Assembly: GCA_002707605.1 (NCBI GenBank) | Contig: PANK01000001.1 | Coordinates: forward strand, 1,472,050 to 1,513,261 | DNA from: Hoeflea sp. | GTDB taxonomy: Bacteria; Pseudomonadota; Alphaproteobacteria; Rhizobiales; Rhizobiaceae | Length of the DNA stretch: 41,212 nt | Direction of reading: 5' to 3' | Shown: one piece after another, positions 19,215 to 28,821 of the stretch | How positions within the stretch are numbered: the stretch's first letter is position 1 | Layout: each line of letters opens with the position of its first letter | Position numbers and translations under genes: made by a program | The notes under the pieces: model-generated | Seen by the model: only the letters and a program-made list of their open reading frames with translations | The model's database searches: none | Told to the model about the DNA's origin: nothing

Positions 19215-20246
19215 TTAGTTGCAGGGAGCCGGGCCGTCGGTGACACCCTGGCAGAGATCTTCCTTGCTGATCCAGCCCGCGTCGACGACGGTCTCAAGGT
19301 TGTCCTTGGTCACCGGAACCGGCTTGAGGAACTTGGCCCAAAGCTCGGTGCCTGCCGGCGAGGTCCACTTTTCTGCGCCCTCGATGTCCGACATTGCGGT
19401 GCCGCGCGCCAGTTCGACGGCAATCTTGCCGGCTTCATGGCCGAGTTCACGCGCGTCCTTCCAGACGGAGACGGTCTGGGTGCCCTTGGCAACGCGGTTC
19501 AGCGCAGCGTGGTCGCCATCCTGGCCGGAGACCGGGATACCTTCCATGCCCTGAGCGGTCAGAGCCGCAACAGCGCCACCTGCAGTACCGTCGTTCGAAG
19601 CCACAACGGCATCGACTTCGTTGTTCTGCGCGGTCAGGATCTGCTCCATATTGCGCTGAGCGTTGGCCGGAAGCCAGCCGTCGGTGTAGGCTTCGTCGAC
19701 GATCTTGACCTTGCCGGCATCGATGGCTTCCTGCAGGACTTCCTGCTGGCCGCCACGAAGGAAGTCGGCGTTCGGGTCGGTCGGCGAGCCCTTGATCATG
19801 ACGTAGTTGCCTTCCGGAGCCGCTTCGAGAACGGCGCGAGCCTGCATGCGGCCGACTTCGACGTTGTCGAAGGTCAGGTAGAAGGCGCGGCTGTCTTCGA
19901 TGAGACGGTCGTAACCGACGACCGGAATGCCATTGTCAGCAGCAGACTGGACAGCCGGGCCGATGGCCTGGGAGTCCTGAGCCAAAATGATCAGGCCGTC
20001 GATGCCCTGAGCAATGAGGCTTTCGATGTCGGACAGCTGCTTGGACGAGGAGCTCTGCGCGTCGGTGGAAACGTATTTCGCTCCCATTTCCTCAAGCGCC
20101 TTCTTGATGGCTGCTTCGTCGGTTTTCCAGCGCTCTTCCTGAAAGTTCGACCAGGACACGCCGATGGTTTCGCCTTCGGCCATAGCCGCAGTCGAAACGC
20201 TCATGGCCAGCGCGAAGCCGGCCAGTGCCAGAATGCTCTTCTTCAT
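19215..20246 (-). CDS. xylF: Xylose ABC transporter periplasmic substrate-binding protein
   Basis: Signal peptide MKKSILALAGFALAMSVSTAAMA; periplasmic sugar-binding motifs (IPVVGYDRLIEDS; AVVASNDGTAGGAVAALTAQGMEGIPVSGQDGD). GAGGAAAC RBS; start revised to 20246. Confidence 0.93.
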   Translation of the reverse strand: MKKSILALAGFALAMSVSTAAMAEGETIGVSWSNFQEERWKTDEAAIKKALEEMGAKYVSTDAQSSSSKQLSDIESLIAQGIDGLIILAQDSQAIGPAVQSAADNGIPVVGYDRLIEDSRAFYLTFDNVEVGRMQARAVLEAAPEGNYVMIKGSPTDPNADFLRGGQQEVLQEAIDAGKVKIVDEAYTDGWLPANAQRNMEQILTAQNNEVDAVVASNDGTAGGAVAALTAQGMEGIPVSGQDGDHAALNRVAKGTQTVSVWKDARELGHEAGKIAVELARGTAMSDIEGAEKWTSPAGTELWAKFLKPVPVTKDNLETVVDAGWISKEDLCQGVTDGPAPCN

Positions 20247-20429
20247 AGTTTCCTCCCGAATGCGCCCGAACAAAGGGGCGCGAATAAACTCTTCGATAGT
20301 CCGGCCCTCCCCTTCTCCCGCCAAATGCAATCAAGGAGAATGATCCGGACGACCCTTTAATTCGAGGGTCAAAAAAAAGAGTGACGCACGGCCCGGGCTG
20401 TGTCAAGGTGAATCTTCAACCGGCTAACT

Positions 20430-20460
20430 CATTGCGCTGCAACAATGTTTTGCTGCAATG
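20430..20460. promoter_or_regulatory. Candidate ROK (XylR) operator
   Basis: CATTGC-N5-AACA-a-TGTT-N5-GCAATG: inner and outer half-sites share one dyad axis, in the divergent xylF/xylR intergenic region. Confidence 0.65.
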
Positions 20461-20498
20461 CCAAAAAAGCGAGGGCCGGCCATGGGAGGAAATCACGG

Positions 20499-21755
20499 AT
20501 GACACTCATCGCCCGCTCGGACGATTTGCGTCGGGAAAACCAGCGTCGGGTGCTCGCCGCACTGCGCGCCGACAGTCCGCTGTCGCGCACCGAACTCGCT
20601 GCCGCGACCGGGCTCAGCGCATCGACGGTGACCACGATCACCAGCTCGCTTCTGGCCGCCGATTATCTGGTGGAAGCGCCGCGCAAGGATGGCGGCACGG
20701 GCGAGGAAGCGCTTTCACGCCGCGGGCGGCCGCAGGTCGCGCTGGCGCTCAATCCCAAATCCGCCTCCATTGGTGCGCTGACACTTACGCTCAACCGCCT
20801 TTCCGCTGTCCTCGTCGACTACTCCGGCAGCGTCATCCTCGAAGTCACCGAAAAGGTTGAAACGCAGAGCCTGGCGCGGGACGAATTCGGCCGGCGCTTT
20901 GTGTCGCTGCTGAAAAAAGCCGTCGATGATGCGGGGCCCTCGGCGGGACCGCTTCGTCACGTTGCACTGACGGTCCAGGGTGTGAGTGACGCCAAGGGCA
21001 CGCGCATCCACTGGTCGCCGATCCTGCGGCACCGCGATCTGCAGATCGACGAAGATCTGAGCGAGGCCTTCGGCACCTCCGTCTCGATCGCCAACGATGC
21101 CAACATGATCGCCACCGCGCTCAAGTCACGCGAACCCCATATCTATGACCAGTCCTATGCGGCGATCCTCCTGTCGCATGGTATCGGCATGGGTCTGGTG
21201 CTCGGCGGACGTCCGTTCAACGGCATTCTCACCTCGGCCGCCGAGTTCGGCCATATGTGCCACATCCCGCAAGGCGCGCTCTGCCGCTGCGGCCGCCACG
21301 GCTGCATCGAGGCCTATGCCGGAGACTACGGGATCTGGCGCACGGCGACCGGCGGCGATCCGGAAGTCGTCCCTGACTGGGACATCGATCGGGAGAAGAT
21401 GGCCGAGCTTGCAAGCCGGGCGAAGGCAGGCGACCTGAATGTAAGGGATGCCTACACCTCGGCAGCTTCCGCCATCGGCCACGGCCTGCGCAACCTCTTT
21501 ACCCTGCTCGATCCGTTCCCGATCGCCTTCGTGGGATCCGGCGTGCTGGCATTCGACCTGATGGAACCGATGATCCGCACCTCGCTGGGGCGGAAAGGGA
21601 TCGGGCTTGCCTATGATGACGCTGAATTTCACTGTTACGAGAACGACCTGGAACTCACCCTCCTCGGCACCATCGTCACCGGGCTGACCACGCTCGACCG
21701 ATCACTGCCGGTCAACAAGGAAGCGGCGGGAGGCGATTATGCGACTGCGGGATGA
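20499..21755 (+). CDS. xylR: ROK-family transcriptional repressor (xylose regulator)
   Basis: N-terminal wHTH (LSRTELAAATGLSASTVTTITSSLL), ROK domain (ILLSHGIGMGLVLGGRPFNGI; CRCGRHGCIEAYAG); GGAGGA RBS. Confidence 0.88.
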   Translation: MTLIARSDDLRRENQRRVLAALRADSPLSRTELAAATGLSASTVTTITSSLLAADYLVEAPRKDGGTGEEALSRRGRPQVALALNPKSASIGALTLTLNRLSAVLVDYSGSVILEVTEKVETQSLARDEFGRRFVSLLKKAVDDAGPSAGPLRHVALTVQGVSDAKGTRIHWSPILRHRDLQIDEDLSEAFGTSVSIANDANMIATALKSREPHIYDQSYAAILLSHGIGMGLVLGGRPFNGILTSAAEFGHMCHIPQGALCRCGRHGCIEAYAGDYGIWRTATGGDPEVVPDWDIDREKMAELASRAKAGDLNVRDAYTSAASAIGHGLRNLFTLLDPFPIAFVGSGVLAFDLMEPMIRTSLGRKGIGLAYDDAEFHCYENDLELTLLGTIVTGLTTLDRSLPVNKEAAGGDYATAG

Positions 21756-23178
21756 TCTGACGGCGGGCCTCGTTGTGGCGATGGGCCTTGCGACCACCCT
21801 CCCCGCCCTGGCCGATGGCACCAAGCTGCCAGCCCCTTGGGAAGAGCGGGCGATCAGCGCACCGCTCGACCGGGCGGATTTTTCGGGCACGTTGACGCGC
21901 GAGAAGCTCGACGAGTTGACGACCGTTGGGGAGCATCTGTTCGGTGCGCATTTCACGCCGCTTGACGGCGTCGGTCGTCCGATGGCGACACAGGCGATCA
22001 TCCCGACCAAGCGGCGGCGCGAAACCCGCCTTTCCTTCCAGCGGATGGCCGGCATGGATGCCGCGTCCTGCGCGAGCTGCCACAACATGCCGGTCGCGGG
22101 CGGTGCCGGTGACTTCGTCGCCAATGTCTTCGTCTCGGAAGGGTTTTCGAACGCCGATTTCGATTCCATCGACCCGCAATTCTCCAACGAGCGCAATACC
22201 AATCACCTCTTCGGCGCCGGGCTGATCGAACTGCTTGCCCGCGAGATGACGGTTGACCTGCAAGCAATCCGCAATGAAGCCGCCAGACAGGCGCGCGCCA
22301 GTGGCGAAACCGTCACGCTGCCGCTCGAGACGAAGGGCGTTTCCTTCGGGTCGATCACGGTGGAAGCCGACGGCATGGTCGATCTGTCGGGTCTCGATGG
22401 CGTCGACACCGATCTCGTCATCCGCCCGTTCAGCCAGAAAGGTGTGATGACCTCGCTCAGGCAGTTTACCGTCAACGCGCTGAATCAGCACCATGGCATG
22501 CAGTCGACCGAACGTTTTGGCGCACGCTGGACGGGCGAAATCGACTATGACGAAGACGGCAAGGGTGACGAAATCTCGCCGGGCGATGTCTCCGCCATGG
22601 TGGCCTGGCAGGCAACGCTCGAGCCGCCCTTCGCAAAGGTGCCTGAAGACGAAGAATGGCGGGCGGCTTCGGCCAATGGCGACAAGCTGTTCGATACGAT
22701 CGGCTGTTCCTCCTGCCATATCCGCGCACTGCCGCTGTCATCGCTCAAGTTCGCCGACCCCGGTCCTGTCGATGCCGCGGGAACGCTGCGCGGCGATGAA
22801 GACGGTGCGGCTGCTGTCTACGATCTCGGGCTTTATGAATGGGCGTCGCTGCTCGCACGCAACGACAAGGGCGAGGTGATGGTGCCGCTCTTCGGCGACC
22901 TCAAGCGCCACCGCATCGCCGATCAGAAAGTCGCCGTCCTCGGCAATGAACTGCTGGCCCAGCGCTTTGTCGACCGCGATGTCTTCATGACCAGCGAATT
23001 ATGGGGCATCGCTGATACCGGGCCTTACGGTCATCGCGGCGACCTGACGACGCTCGACGAAGTCATCCGCGCCCATGGGGGCGAAGGCTCGCAATCGGCC
23101 CGTGCCTATGAAGCGCTTCCGGACGCGGACCGCTCCGCACTCATCGCCTTTCTCAAGACACTGGTGATCGAACGATGA
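21739..23178 (+). CDS. Exported di-haem oxidoreductase / putative peroxidase (DHOR, DUF1111-like)
   Basis: Signal peptide (LTAGLVVAMGLATTLPALA); two CxxCH haem sites (CASCHNMP, CSSCHIRA); C-terminal GPYGHRGDLTTLDEVIRAHGGEG. Start lies 17 nt inside xylR. Confidence 0.88.
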   Translation: MRLRDDLTAGLVVAMGLATTLPALADGTKLPAPWEERAISAPLDRADFSGTLTREKLDELTTVGEHLFGAHFTPLDGVGRPMATQAIIPTKRRRETRLSFQRMAGMDAASCASCHNMPVAGGAGDFVANVFVSEGFSNADFDSIDPQFSNERNTNHLFGAGLIELLAREMTVDLQAIRNEAARQARASGETVTLPLETKGVSFGSITVEADGMVDLSGLDGVDTDLVIRPFSQKGVMTSLRQFTVNALNQHHGMQSTERFGARWTGEIDYDEDGKGDEISPGDVSAMVAWQATLEPPFAKVPEDEEWRAASANGDKLFDTIGCSSCHIRALPLSSLKFADPGPVDAAGTLRGDEDGAAAVYDLGLYEWASLLARNDKGEVMVPLFGDLKRHRIADQKVAVLGNELLAQRFVDRDVFMTSELWGIADTGPYGHRGDLTTLDEVIRAHGGEGSQSARAYEALPDADRSALIAFLKTLVIER

Positions 23179-24854
23179 ACCGTTCATGGCTCACATCCCT
23201 CCTCGCCGTCCCTGTGGTTCTGCTGGCCGGACCGCTTACGGCATCCGGCGAAGAGGCCGTTTCGGAAGAGCGGAATGTCCCGATGGATGTGCCGCTCATG
23301 GTGGAAGAGGCACTTCAGGCAGGGATCGACCACAGCTATGTCGGCCCGTGGGAATTCTTCGTCGGCGGCGGCGCCGCAGGTCTCGACTGCAATGGCGACC
23401 GCAAGACCGATCTCTTCATTGCCGGCGGCAAGAACCCGGCGGGTCTCTATGTCAATCGATCAGCGACAGGCGGCGAACTCAAATTCGAGAAGACCGAGAC
23501 CGGGCTCGACGACACGGTGATGACCAATGTCACCGGCGCCTATCCGATCGATATCGACAATGACGGTTACAAGGATCTCGTGGTCCTTCGCGTCGGCCGC
23601 AATGCGATCCTCAAGGGCGGACCGGGCTGCACGTTCACCAATGCCTCGCGGCAGTTCGCCTATGACGGTGGCCGCGAGTGGACCACCGCCTTCGCAGCCA
23701 CGTTCGAGGAAGACGCGACTTTTCCCACACTCGCTTTCGGCAATTATGTCGACCGCTCCGCACCGGGCTCCCCTTGGGGCACCTGCCATGACAACGACTT
23801 CTTCCGCTCGCAAACTCAAGGCAAGGAAGCGGCACCGGACTATTCGCTGCGGACGGCCCTGTCGCCAGGCTATTGCGCGCTCTCGATGTTGTTCACCGAC
23901 TGGGACCGGACCGGCAAGGCCGATCTCAGATTCACCAACGACCGGCAATATTATCGCGGCGGCGAGGAGCAGCTCTGGAAGATGGATCCTGACCGTCCGC
24001 CGCGCCTCTATCGATCGTCCGAAGGCTGGCGCCACGTCACCATCTGGGGCATGGGGATCGCCGAGGCTGACCTGAATGCCGATGGCTATCCGGAATATGC
24101 CCTGACCTCGATGGGCGATACCAAGTTGCAGACGCTTGACGAGGACGCCGAGGAAGGCCGTCCGGTCTATCGCGACGTGGCCTTCGAAAAAGGCGCTACC
24201 GCCCAGCGCCCCTATGTCGGCGAAGCAATCCGCCCCTCGACCGGCTGGCATGCGGAATTCGACGACTTCAACAATGATGGCAATCTCGACCTCTTCATCG
24301 CCAAGGGCAATGTCGAGCAGATGCCGGATTTCGCGGCCTTCGACCCGGACAACCTGCTGCTCGGCACGTTCGACGGCAAATTCGTCGAGGCGGGAGATCT
24401 CGCAGGCATCGACAAGCCGACCAAGGGGCGCGGTGCCGTGGTCGCCGACTTCAACAATGACGGCATGCTCGATCTCCTGGTGGTCAATCGCGGCGGTCCG
24501 GCGAGCCTCTTCCGCAACGCCGGCGGGCGCGCTCAAGATGGCGGCGCGGCGCGGCAGATGGGCAACTGGCTGGAGATCGAATTGAAGCAGAAGGGCGCGA
24601 ATCCTGATGCGATCGGCGCGCGGGTTTCAGTCAAGAGCGGAAACGAGACGCGCGTGCGCACGATTGCCGTGGGTGGCGGTCACGCCTCGGGACGGCTCGG
24701 CTTCGTCCATGTCGGCCTCGGCGTTGCCGAACGCGCGCAGATCCGCGTGCAGTGGCCGGACGGCGAATGGAGCGCGCCCTACCGCGTCTTCGCCAACCAG
24801 TTCGTTCGCATCGACCGGGACGCGCCCCAGGCCAGATACTGGCTGCCGGAGTAA
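23175..24854 (+). CDS. Exported FG-GAP repeat / ASPIC-UnbV (CRTAC1-like) protein
   Basis: Signal peptide; Ca-binding FG-GAP motifs (DIDNDGYKDL, DFNNDGNLDLF, DFNNDGMLDLL); C-terminal ASPIC/UnbV (GARVSVKSGNETRVRTIAVGGGHASGRLGFVHVGLG). Confidence 0.88.
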   Translation: MNRSWLTSLLAVPVVLLAGPLTASGEEAVSEERNVPMDVPLMVEEALQAGIDHSYVGPWEFFVGGGAAGLDCNGDRKTDLFIAGGKNPAGLYVNRSATGGELKFEKTETGLDDTVMTNVTGAYPIDIDNDGYKDLVVLRVGRNAILKGGPGCTFTNASRQFAYDGGREWTTAFAATFEEDATFPTLAFGNYVDRSAPGSPWGTCHDNDFFRSQTQGKEAAPDYSLRTALSPGYCALSMLFTDWDRTGKADLRFTNDRQYYRGGEEQLWKMDPDRPPRLYRSSEGWRHVTIWGMGIAEADLNADGYPEYALTSMGDTKLQTLDEDAEEGRPVYRDVAFEKGATAQRPYVGEAIRPSTGWHAEFDDFNNDGNLDLFIAKGNVEQMPDFAAFDPDNLLLGTFDGKFVEAGDLAGIDKPTKGRGAVVADFNNDGMLDLLVVNRGGPASLFRNAGGRAQDGGAARQMGNWLEIELKQKGANPDAIGARVSVKSGNETRVRTIAVGGGHASGRLGFVHVGLGVAERAQIRVQWPDGEWSAPYRVFANQFVRIDRDAPQARYWLPE

Positions 24855-24908
24855 AGCTGCACTAGATCTGGAGAAGCTACCTCTCCAGCAGTGACAGTCA
24901 GGACCGAC

Positions 24909-25331
24909 ATGCCCCAGACCAGACTTTCCATCTCGACGCGCGGACAGGGACTTTACGAGTTCACCCACGCGATCGAGGAATTCGTTGCTGACCACGGTAG
25001 CGACGAGGGGCTTCTGACCGTCTTCGTGCGTCACACCTCCTGCTCGCTGCTGATCCAGGAAAATGCCGACCCCGACGTGCAGCGCGATCTGCAATCATTC
25101 TTCTCGAGGCTGGTGCCGCCGAGCGATGATCCATCAATGAGCTGGGTCGTCCACACGATGGAGGGGCCGGACGACATGCCCGCCCACATCAAAGCCGCAC
25201 TTAACCAGGTATCGCTGTCCATTCCGGTTACCGAGGGGCGTCTCGCACTCGGCACCTGGCAGGGGATCTATCTCTTCGAGCACCGCGATAGGCCGCACCG
25301 ACGCGAGATCGTGCTGCATCTCTCACACTGA
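24909..25331 (+). CDS. yjbQ: YjbQ-family (UPF0047) protein
   Basis: VRHTSCSLLIQENADPDVQRDLQSFFSRLVP; LGTWQGIYLFEHRDRPHRREIVLHL. Confidence 0.93.
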   Translation: MPQTRLSISTRGQGLYEFTHAIEEFVADHGSDEGLLTVFVRHTSCSLLIQENADPDVQRDLQSFFSRLVPPSDDPSMSWVVHTMEGPDDMPAHIKAALNQVSLSIPVTEGRLALGTWQGIYLFEHRDRPHRREIVLHLSH

Positions 25332-25341
25332 CGAGGATACC

Positions 25342-26619
25342 CTATCGTCGATGCGCGGCGAAATGGGTGAGCTTGGCGCCCAGTTCATAGTAAGTGGCCT
25401 TCGCGGCGGTCAGACGCTCCTGATGGCGCTCCACCGGAATGACTGGCAAGCCGCTTTCGTCGCCTCTCAGAAGCGCTTCCGCCGCGGCCGCGCCGAACAC
25501 CGTGCCCGGTGAGATGCCGCGCCCGGAATAGCCGAAACAGGCATAGGCGTTCGGCCCGAAGGCGACGATCTTCGGGATATGATCATCGGTCATGGCGATG
25601 CGGCCGCTCCAGACATGCTGGAAGCCGATATCGCCGAGTTCGGGATAAAGCGCGCGCAGTTTTCGCCGTGCCCAGGCCTCGTGCAGTCCCGCACCCGGAT
25701 CCTCGACGCTGCCGACACCGCCGACGATCAATCGGCCGGCGCGATCAAGCCGGATTGATGACATCACCATGGCGGTATCCCAGCACCCTTCATCGCCCGG
25801 CAGGATTTTTGCGCGCTGGCTTTCGCTCAGGGGTTCGGTGGCAAACTGACAGAAATTGAAACGGACGAATTCCGGCTGGAAGGGATCGTCAAAGCCCGTG
25901 TGATAGGCGTTGGTCGCAATCAGCAGCTTTTCCGCGCGAACCACATGGCCATTGGCGCGCGCGGCCCAGACGCCATTGTCCTGGCGCAGCTCGGTGACGG
26001 GCGCATTCTCGCAAATCATGGCGCCTGCGGCCTGTGCGGCGCGGGCCAGCCCGCGGCAATAGGCGAGCGGCTGGATGGTGCCGGCGCGCGGATCGAAGAG
26101 CGCGCCATGAAAGGCTTCCGTCCCTGTACGCCTGACCGTTTCATCAGAATTGATGAGGCGTAGAGGTGCGCCGTGACGATTGCCCTGGCGGTAACGGTCC
26201 TCGATATCCTTCAGCCCCTCCGGAGAGTGGGCGAGATGAAGCGTACCCTTGCGCGTCGCTTCGCAGTCAATCCCTTCCCGTTCGATGATCTCGAAGACTT
26301 TCGCAGGACCCGCACCGAGCGCATCAACGAGCTTGAGGCCCGCCGCCTCCCCCATCGTCTCGATCACCTTGTCGGGCGGCAACCAGAGACCGGCATTGAC
26401 CAGACCGACATTGCGCCCCGAGCCGCCATGCCCGATCGTTTCCGCTTCCAGCACGACGACCGAGGCGCCTTCGCGGGCGGCATGAAGTGCCGCGGAATTA
26501 CCCGTGAAGCCGCCACCAATCACGAGAAGATCGACATCGAGATCCGACGTCAGCGGCGGAGCGGCAACTGTCTCCGCAGCACTATGGTGCCAGAGATTGG
26601 AGGTGTGAGTGGCATTCAT
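25342..26619 (-). CDS. FAD-dependent oxidoreductase (DAO / PuuB-like)
   Basis: DVDLLVIGGGFTGNSAALHAAREGASVVVLEAETIGHGGSGRNVG; YACFGYSGRGISPGTVFGAAAAEALL. Start revised to 26619. Confidence 0.87.
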   Translation of the reverse strand: MNATHTSNLWHHSAAETVAAPPLTSDLDVDLLVIGGGFTGNSAALHAAREGASVVVLEAETIGHGGSGRNVGLVNAGLWLPPDKVIETMGEAAGLKLVDALGAGPAKVFEIIEREGIDCEATRKGTLHLAHSPEGLKDIEDRYRQGNRHGAPLRLINSDETVRRTGTEAFHGALFDPRAGTIQPLAYCRGLARAAQAAGAMICENAPVTELRQDNGVWAARANGHVVRAEKLLIATNAYHTGFDDPFQPEFVRFNFCQFATEPLSESQRAKILPGDEGCWDTAMVMSSIRLDRAGRLIVGGVGSVEDPGAGLHEAWARRKLRALYPELGDIGFQHVWSGRIAMTDDHIPKIVAFGPNAYACFGYSGRGISPGTVFGAAAAEALLRGDESGLPVIPVERHQERLTAAKATYYELGAKLTHFAAHRR

Positions 26620-26692
26620 GGCAAGGCACGTCCGGGCTGATTTCCCGAAAGTTGTAGCCGGATTCTCTTGCCGACGCACTCGTCAAAACGTT

Positions 26693-26715
26693 CTGACCGC
26701 AGAAGCCGCGGTCAG
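26693..26715 (-). terminator. Likely intrinsic terminator for the GGDEF-EAL gene
   Basis: CTGACCGC-agaagcc-GCGGTCAG perfect 8-bp stem just beyond the stop; on the minus strand followed by AACGTTTTG. Confidence 0.55.
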
Positions 26716-26718
26716 GCG

Positions 26719-28821
26719 TCATGATGTCCCGTGTTTTCGGGAGGCGCTTTGTCCGTGCACCAGCAAGGACGGCCGGCTGAACATGAAGCCCTGTACCTCC
26801 GAGCATCCCTCGGCGGTGAGAAAATCCATCTGGGAGGCCGTCTCGACCCCTTCGGCGAGAACCGAAATGTCGAGCGACGAGCCTAGCGCGAGCATGGCGC
26901 GTACAAAAGCGTTGGACTGGCGGTCCTTCCCGAGCGCGGATGTGAAAGACCTGTCGAGCTTGATCCGGTCGAACGGGAACGAGCGGAGGGTCTCCAAGGA
27001 CGAATGACCGGTGCCGAAATCATCCATGGCGATCCGGATGCCCATATTCTTGAACTGCCGGAGAATGTGCAGAGCCCGTTCGCGATCGGCGATAACGGCA
27101 GTTTCGGTGACTTCCAGTTCCAGCCGGTGGGGGCTGAGGCCCGACTTGATCAGAACGTCGTGCACCTTGTTGACGATGGAGACATTGTTGAGTTGGAGTG
27201 GCGAGAGATTGACCGCAACCTTGCACAGTTCATATTCGACAGCATCGGCGCAGGCCCGGTCGAGCACCCATTCGCCGAGCGGAACGATGGCGCCGCATTC
27301 CTCGGCAATTGGAATGAAGTCTGCCGGGGCCAGCATGCCAAGCACCGGGTGGTTCCAGCGAACCAGCGCCTCATAGCCGGTGATTTCGCCGGACGAAACG
27401 GAATGCTGGGCCTGATAGTGAAGGACGAACTGCTTCTCGCTCAGTCCGGTCCAGAGATCGGAAGCCAGCGCCCGGCGGCGGCGCGCCCGCTCATCCATTT
27501 CGGCCTCGTAATAGCAGACGCCGGTTTCGACTGAGCCCTTGGCCCGGTACATCGCAAGATCCGCGTTGTTGATGAGCTTGTCGCGGTCGTTCGCATCATC
27601 GGGCCAAACCGCGATACCGAAGCTGGCCCCGGGGGTGAGATCGGAATGGGGCAACCTGACCGGTCGGGTCAGCGCGAGCTTCAGCCGCTCGATGAAATCG
27701 GTGAGTTGGGCCGGTGAATGGTGGACCTTGTAGGCCACGAACTCGTCGCCGCCGAAACGGGCGACCATCTCGCCCGCACGCAGACCGGCGGACATCCGCG
27801 CGGAGAGTGCGCGCAGAACCGTGTCACCAACCGCATGGCCGTGCGTATCGTTGATGGCCTTGAAGCCGTCGAGATCGATGTTGATGAGGGCGACCTTGTT
27901 GCCCTTTGCGTCGGAACGCTTAAGCGCCACATCGAGATTGTCGACGAACTGCCGGCGGTTCGGCAAATCGGTCAGTGCGTCGTGGCACGCCATATAGGCT
28001 ATCCGCTCCGCATTCTGGTTGTACTCCGTGCGGTCGCGGGTGATCTTGGCGAAGCCGATCAGTGAGCCGTCTTCCTCGTAGATTGGATGGATCACGACAT
28101 GAGCCCAGAAGCTCGAGCCGTCCTTGCGCAAGCGCACGCCTTCTTCTTCGAACCTGCCCTCCTGAAGTGCGATTTCGAGACAGCGCGCGGGGGCTCCGGT
28201 CTTCTGTTCGTCAATTGAATAGAAACAGGCGAAACTCTGGCCGACTATCTCCTGGGCCTTGTAGCCCTTGACGCGTTCGGCGCCGGAATTCCAGTTCACA
28301 ACAATCCCCTCCGGATCGATCATGTAGATCGCATGGTCGGTGATGCCATCGACCAGAAGCCGGAAACGTCGCTCGGCGAGACGCCTGGACATTTCGAGTT
28401 CACGTTGTTCCGATTTGTCCCGGGTAATTTTCGCAAATCCCAGCAGGGAGCCGTCATCTTCGAAGATCGGATCGATAATCACATGGGCCCAGAAACTGCT
28501 TCCATCCTTGCGGTAGCGAAGGCCTTCATCCTCGAAACGGCCCCGTTCCAGGGCGATTTGAAGATTGCGCTCGGGAATACCGGCTGCCTGATCCTGGGAG
28601 CTGTAGAAGCGACGATAGTGAAGCCCGACTATCTCCGCAGCAGTGTACTGCTTGAAGCGTTCGGCCCCGGCATTCCAGTTGGCGACAGTGCCATCGGGGT
28701 GGAGCATATAGATGGCATAGTCCGTGATCCCCTGGACAAGCTTTGCGAAGACCCGCTCCGAGTTCGTGCCGGTGTCCGATTCCAGCTCATGCACTGCATT
28801 CAATTCGTATTGAGCAAACAT
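26719..28821 (-). CDS. PAS-PAS-GGDEF-EAL cyclic-di-GMP signalling protein
   Basis: Two PAS domains (RKDGSSFWAHV twice), ARFGGDEFVAYKV, EAL motif ITGYEALVRWNHP. Confidence 0.93.
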   Translation of the reverse strand: MFAQYELNAVHELESDTGTNSERVFAKLVQGITDYAIYMLHPDGTVANWNAGAERFKQYTAAEIVGLHYRRFYSSQDQAAGIPERNLQIALERGRFEDEGLRYRKDGSSFWAHVIIDPIFEDDGSLLGFAKITRDKSEQRELEMSRRLAERRFRLLVDGITDHAIYMIDPEGIVVNWNSGAERVKGYKAQEIVGQSFACFYSIDEQKTGAPARCLEIALQEGRFEEEGVRLRKDGSSFWAHVVIHPIYEEDGSLIGFAKITRDRTEYNQNAERIAYMACHDALTDLPNRRQFVDNLDVALKRSDAKGNKVALINIDLDGFKAINDTHGHAVGDTVLRALSARMSAGLRAGEMVARFGGDEFVAYKVHHSPAQLTDFIERLKLALTRPVRLPHSDLTPGASFGIAVWPDDANDRDKLINNADLAMYRAKGSVETGVCYYEAEMDERARRRRALASDLWTGLSEKQFVLHYQAQHSVSSGEITGYEALVRWNHPVLGMLAPADFIPIAEECGAIVPLGEWVLDRACADAVEYELCKVAVNLSPLQLNNVSIVNKVHDVLIKSGLSPHRLELEVTETAVIADRERALHILRQFKNMGIRIAMDDFGTGHSSLETLRSFPFDRIKLDRSFTSALGKDRQSNAFVRAMLALGSSLDISVLAEGVETASQMDFLTAEGCSEVQGFMFSRPSLLVHGQSASRKHGTS

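Noticed and set aside
23460-24536. 358-aa minus-strand ORF antisense to the ASPIC/UnbV gene
   Set aside because: Sense strand has FG-GAP and ASPIC motifs plus coupling to the upstream gene; the antisense ORF has no domain.
24868-24888. Hairpin CTGGAGA-agctacc-TCTCCAG between the ASPIC/UnbV gene and yjbQ
   Set aside because: Only a 7-bp stem with no T tract; could be incidental, so not called as a terminator.
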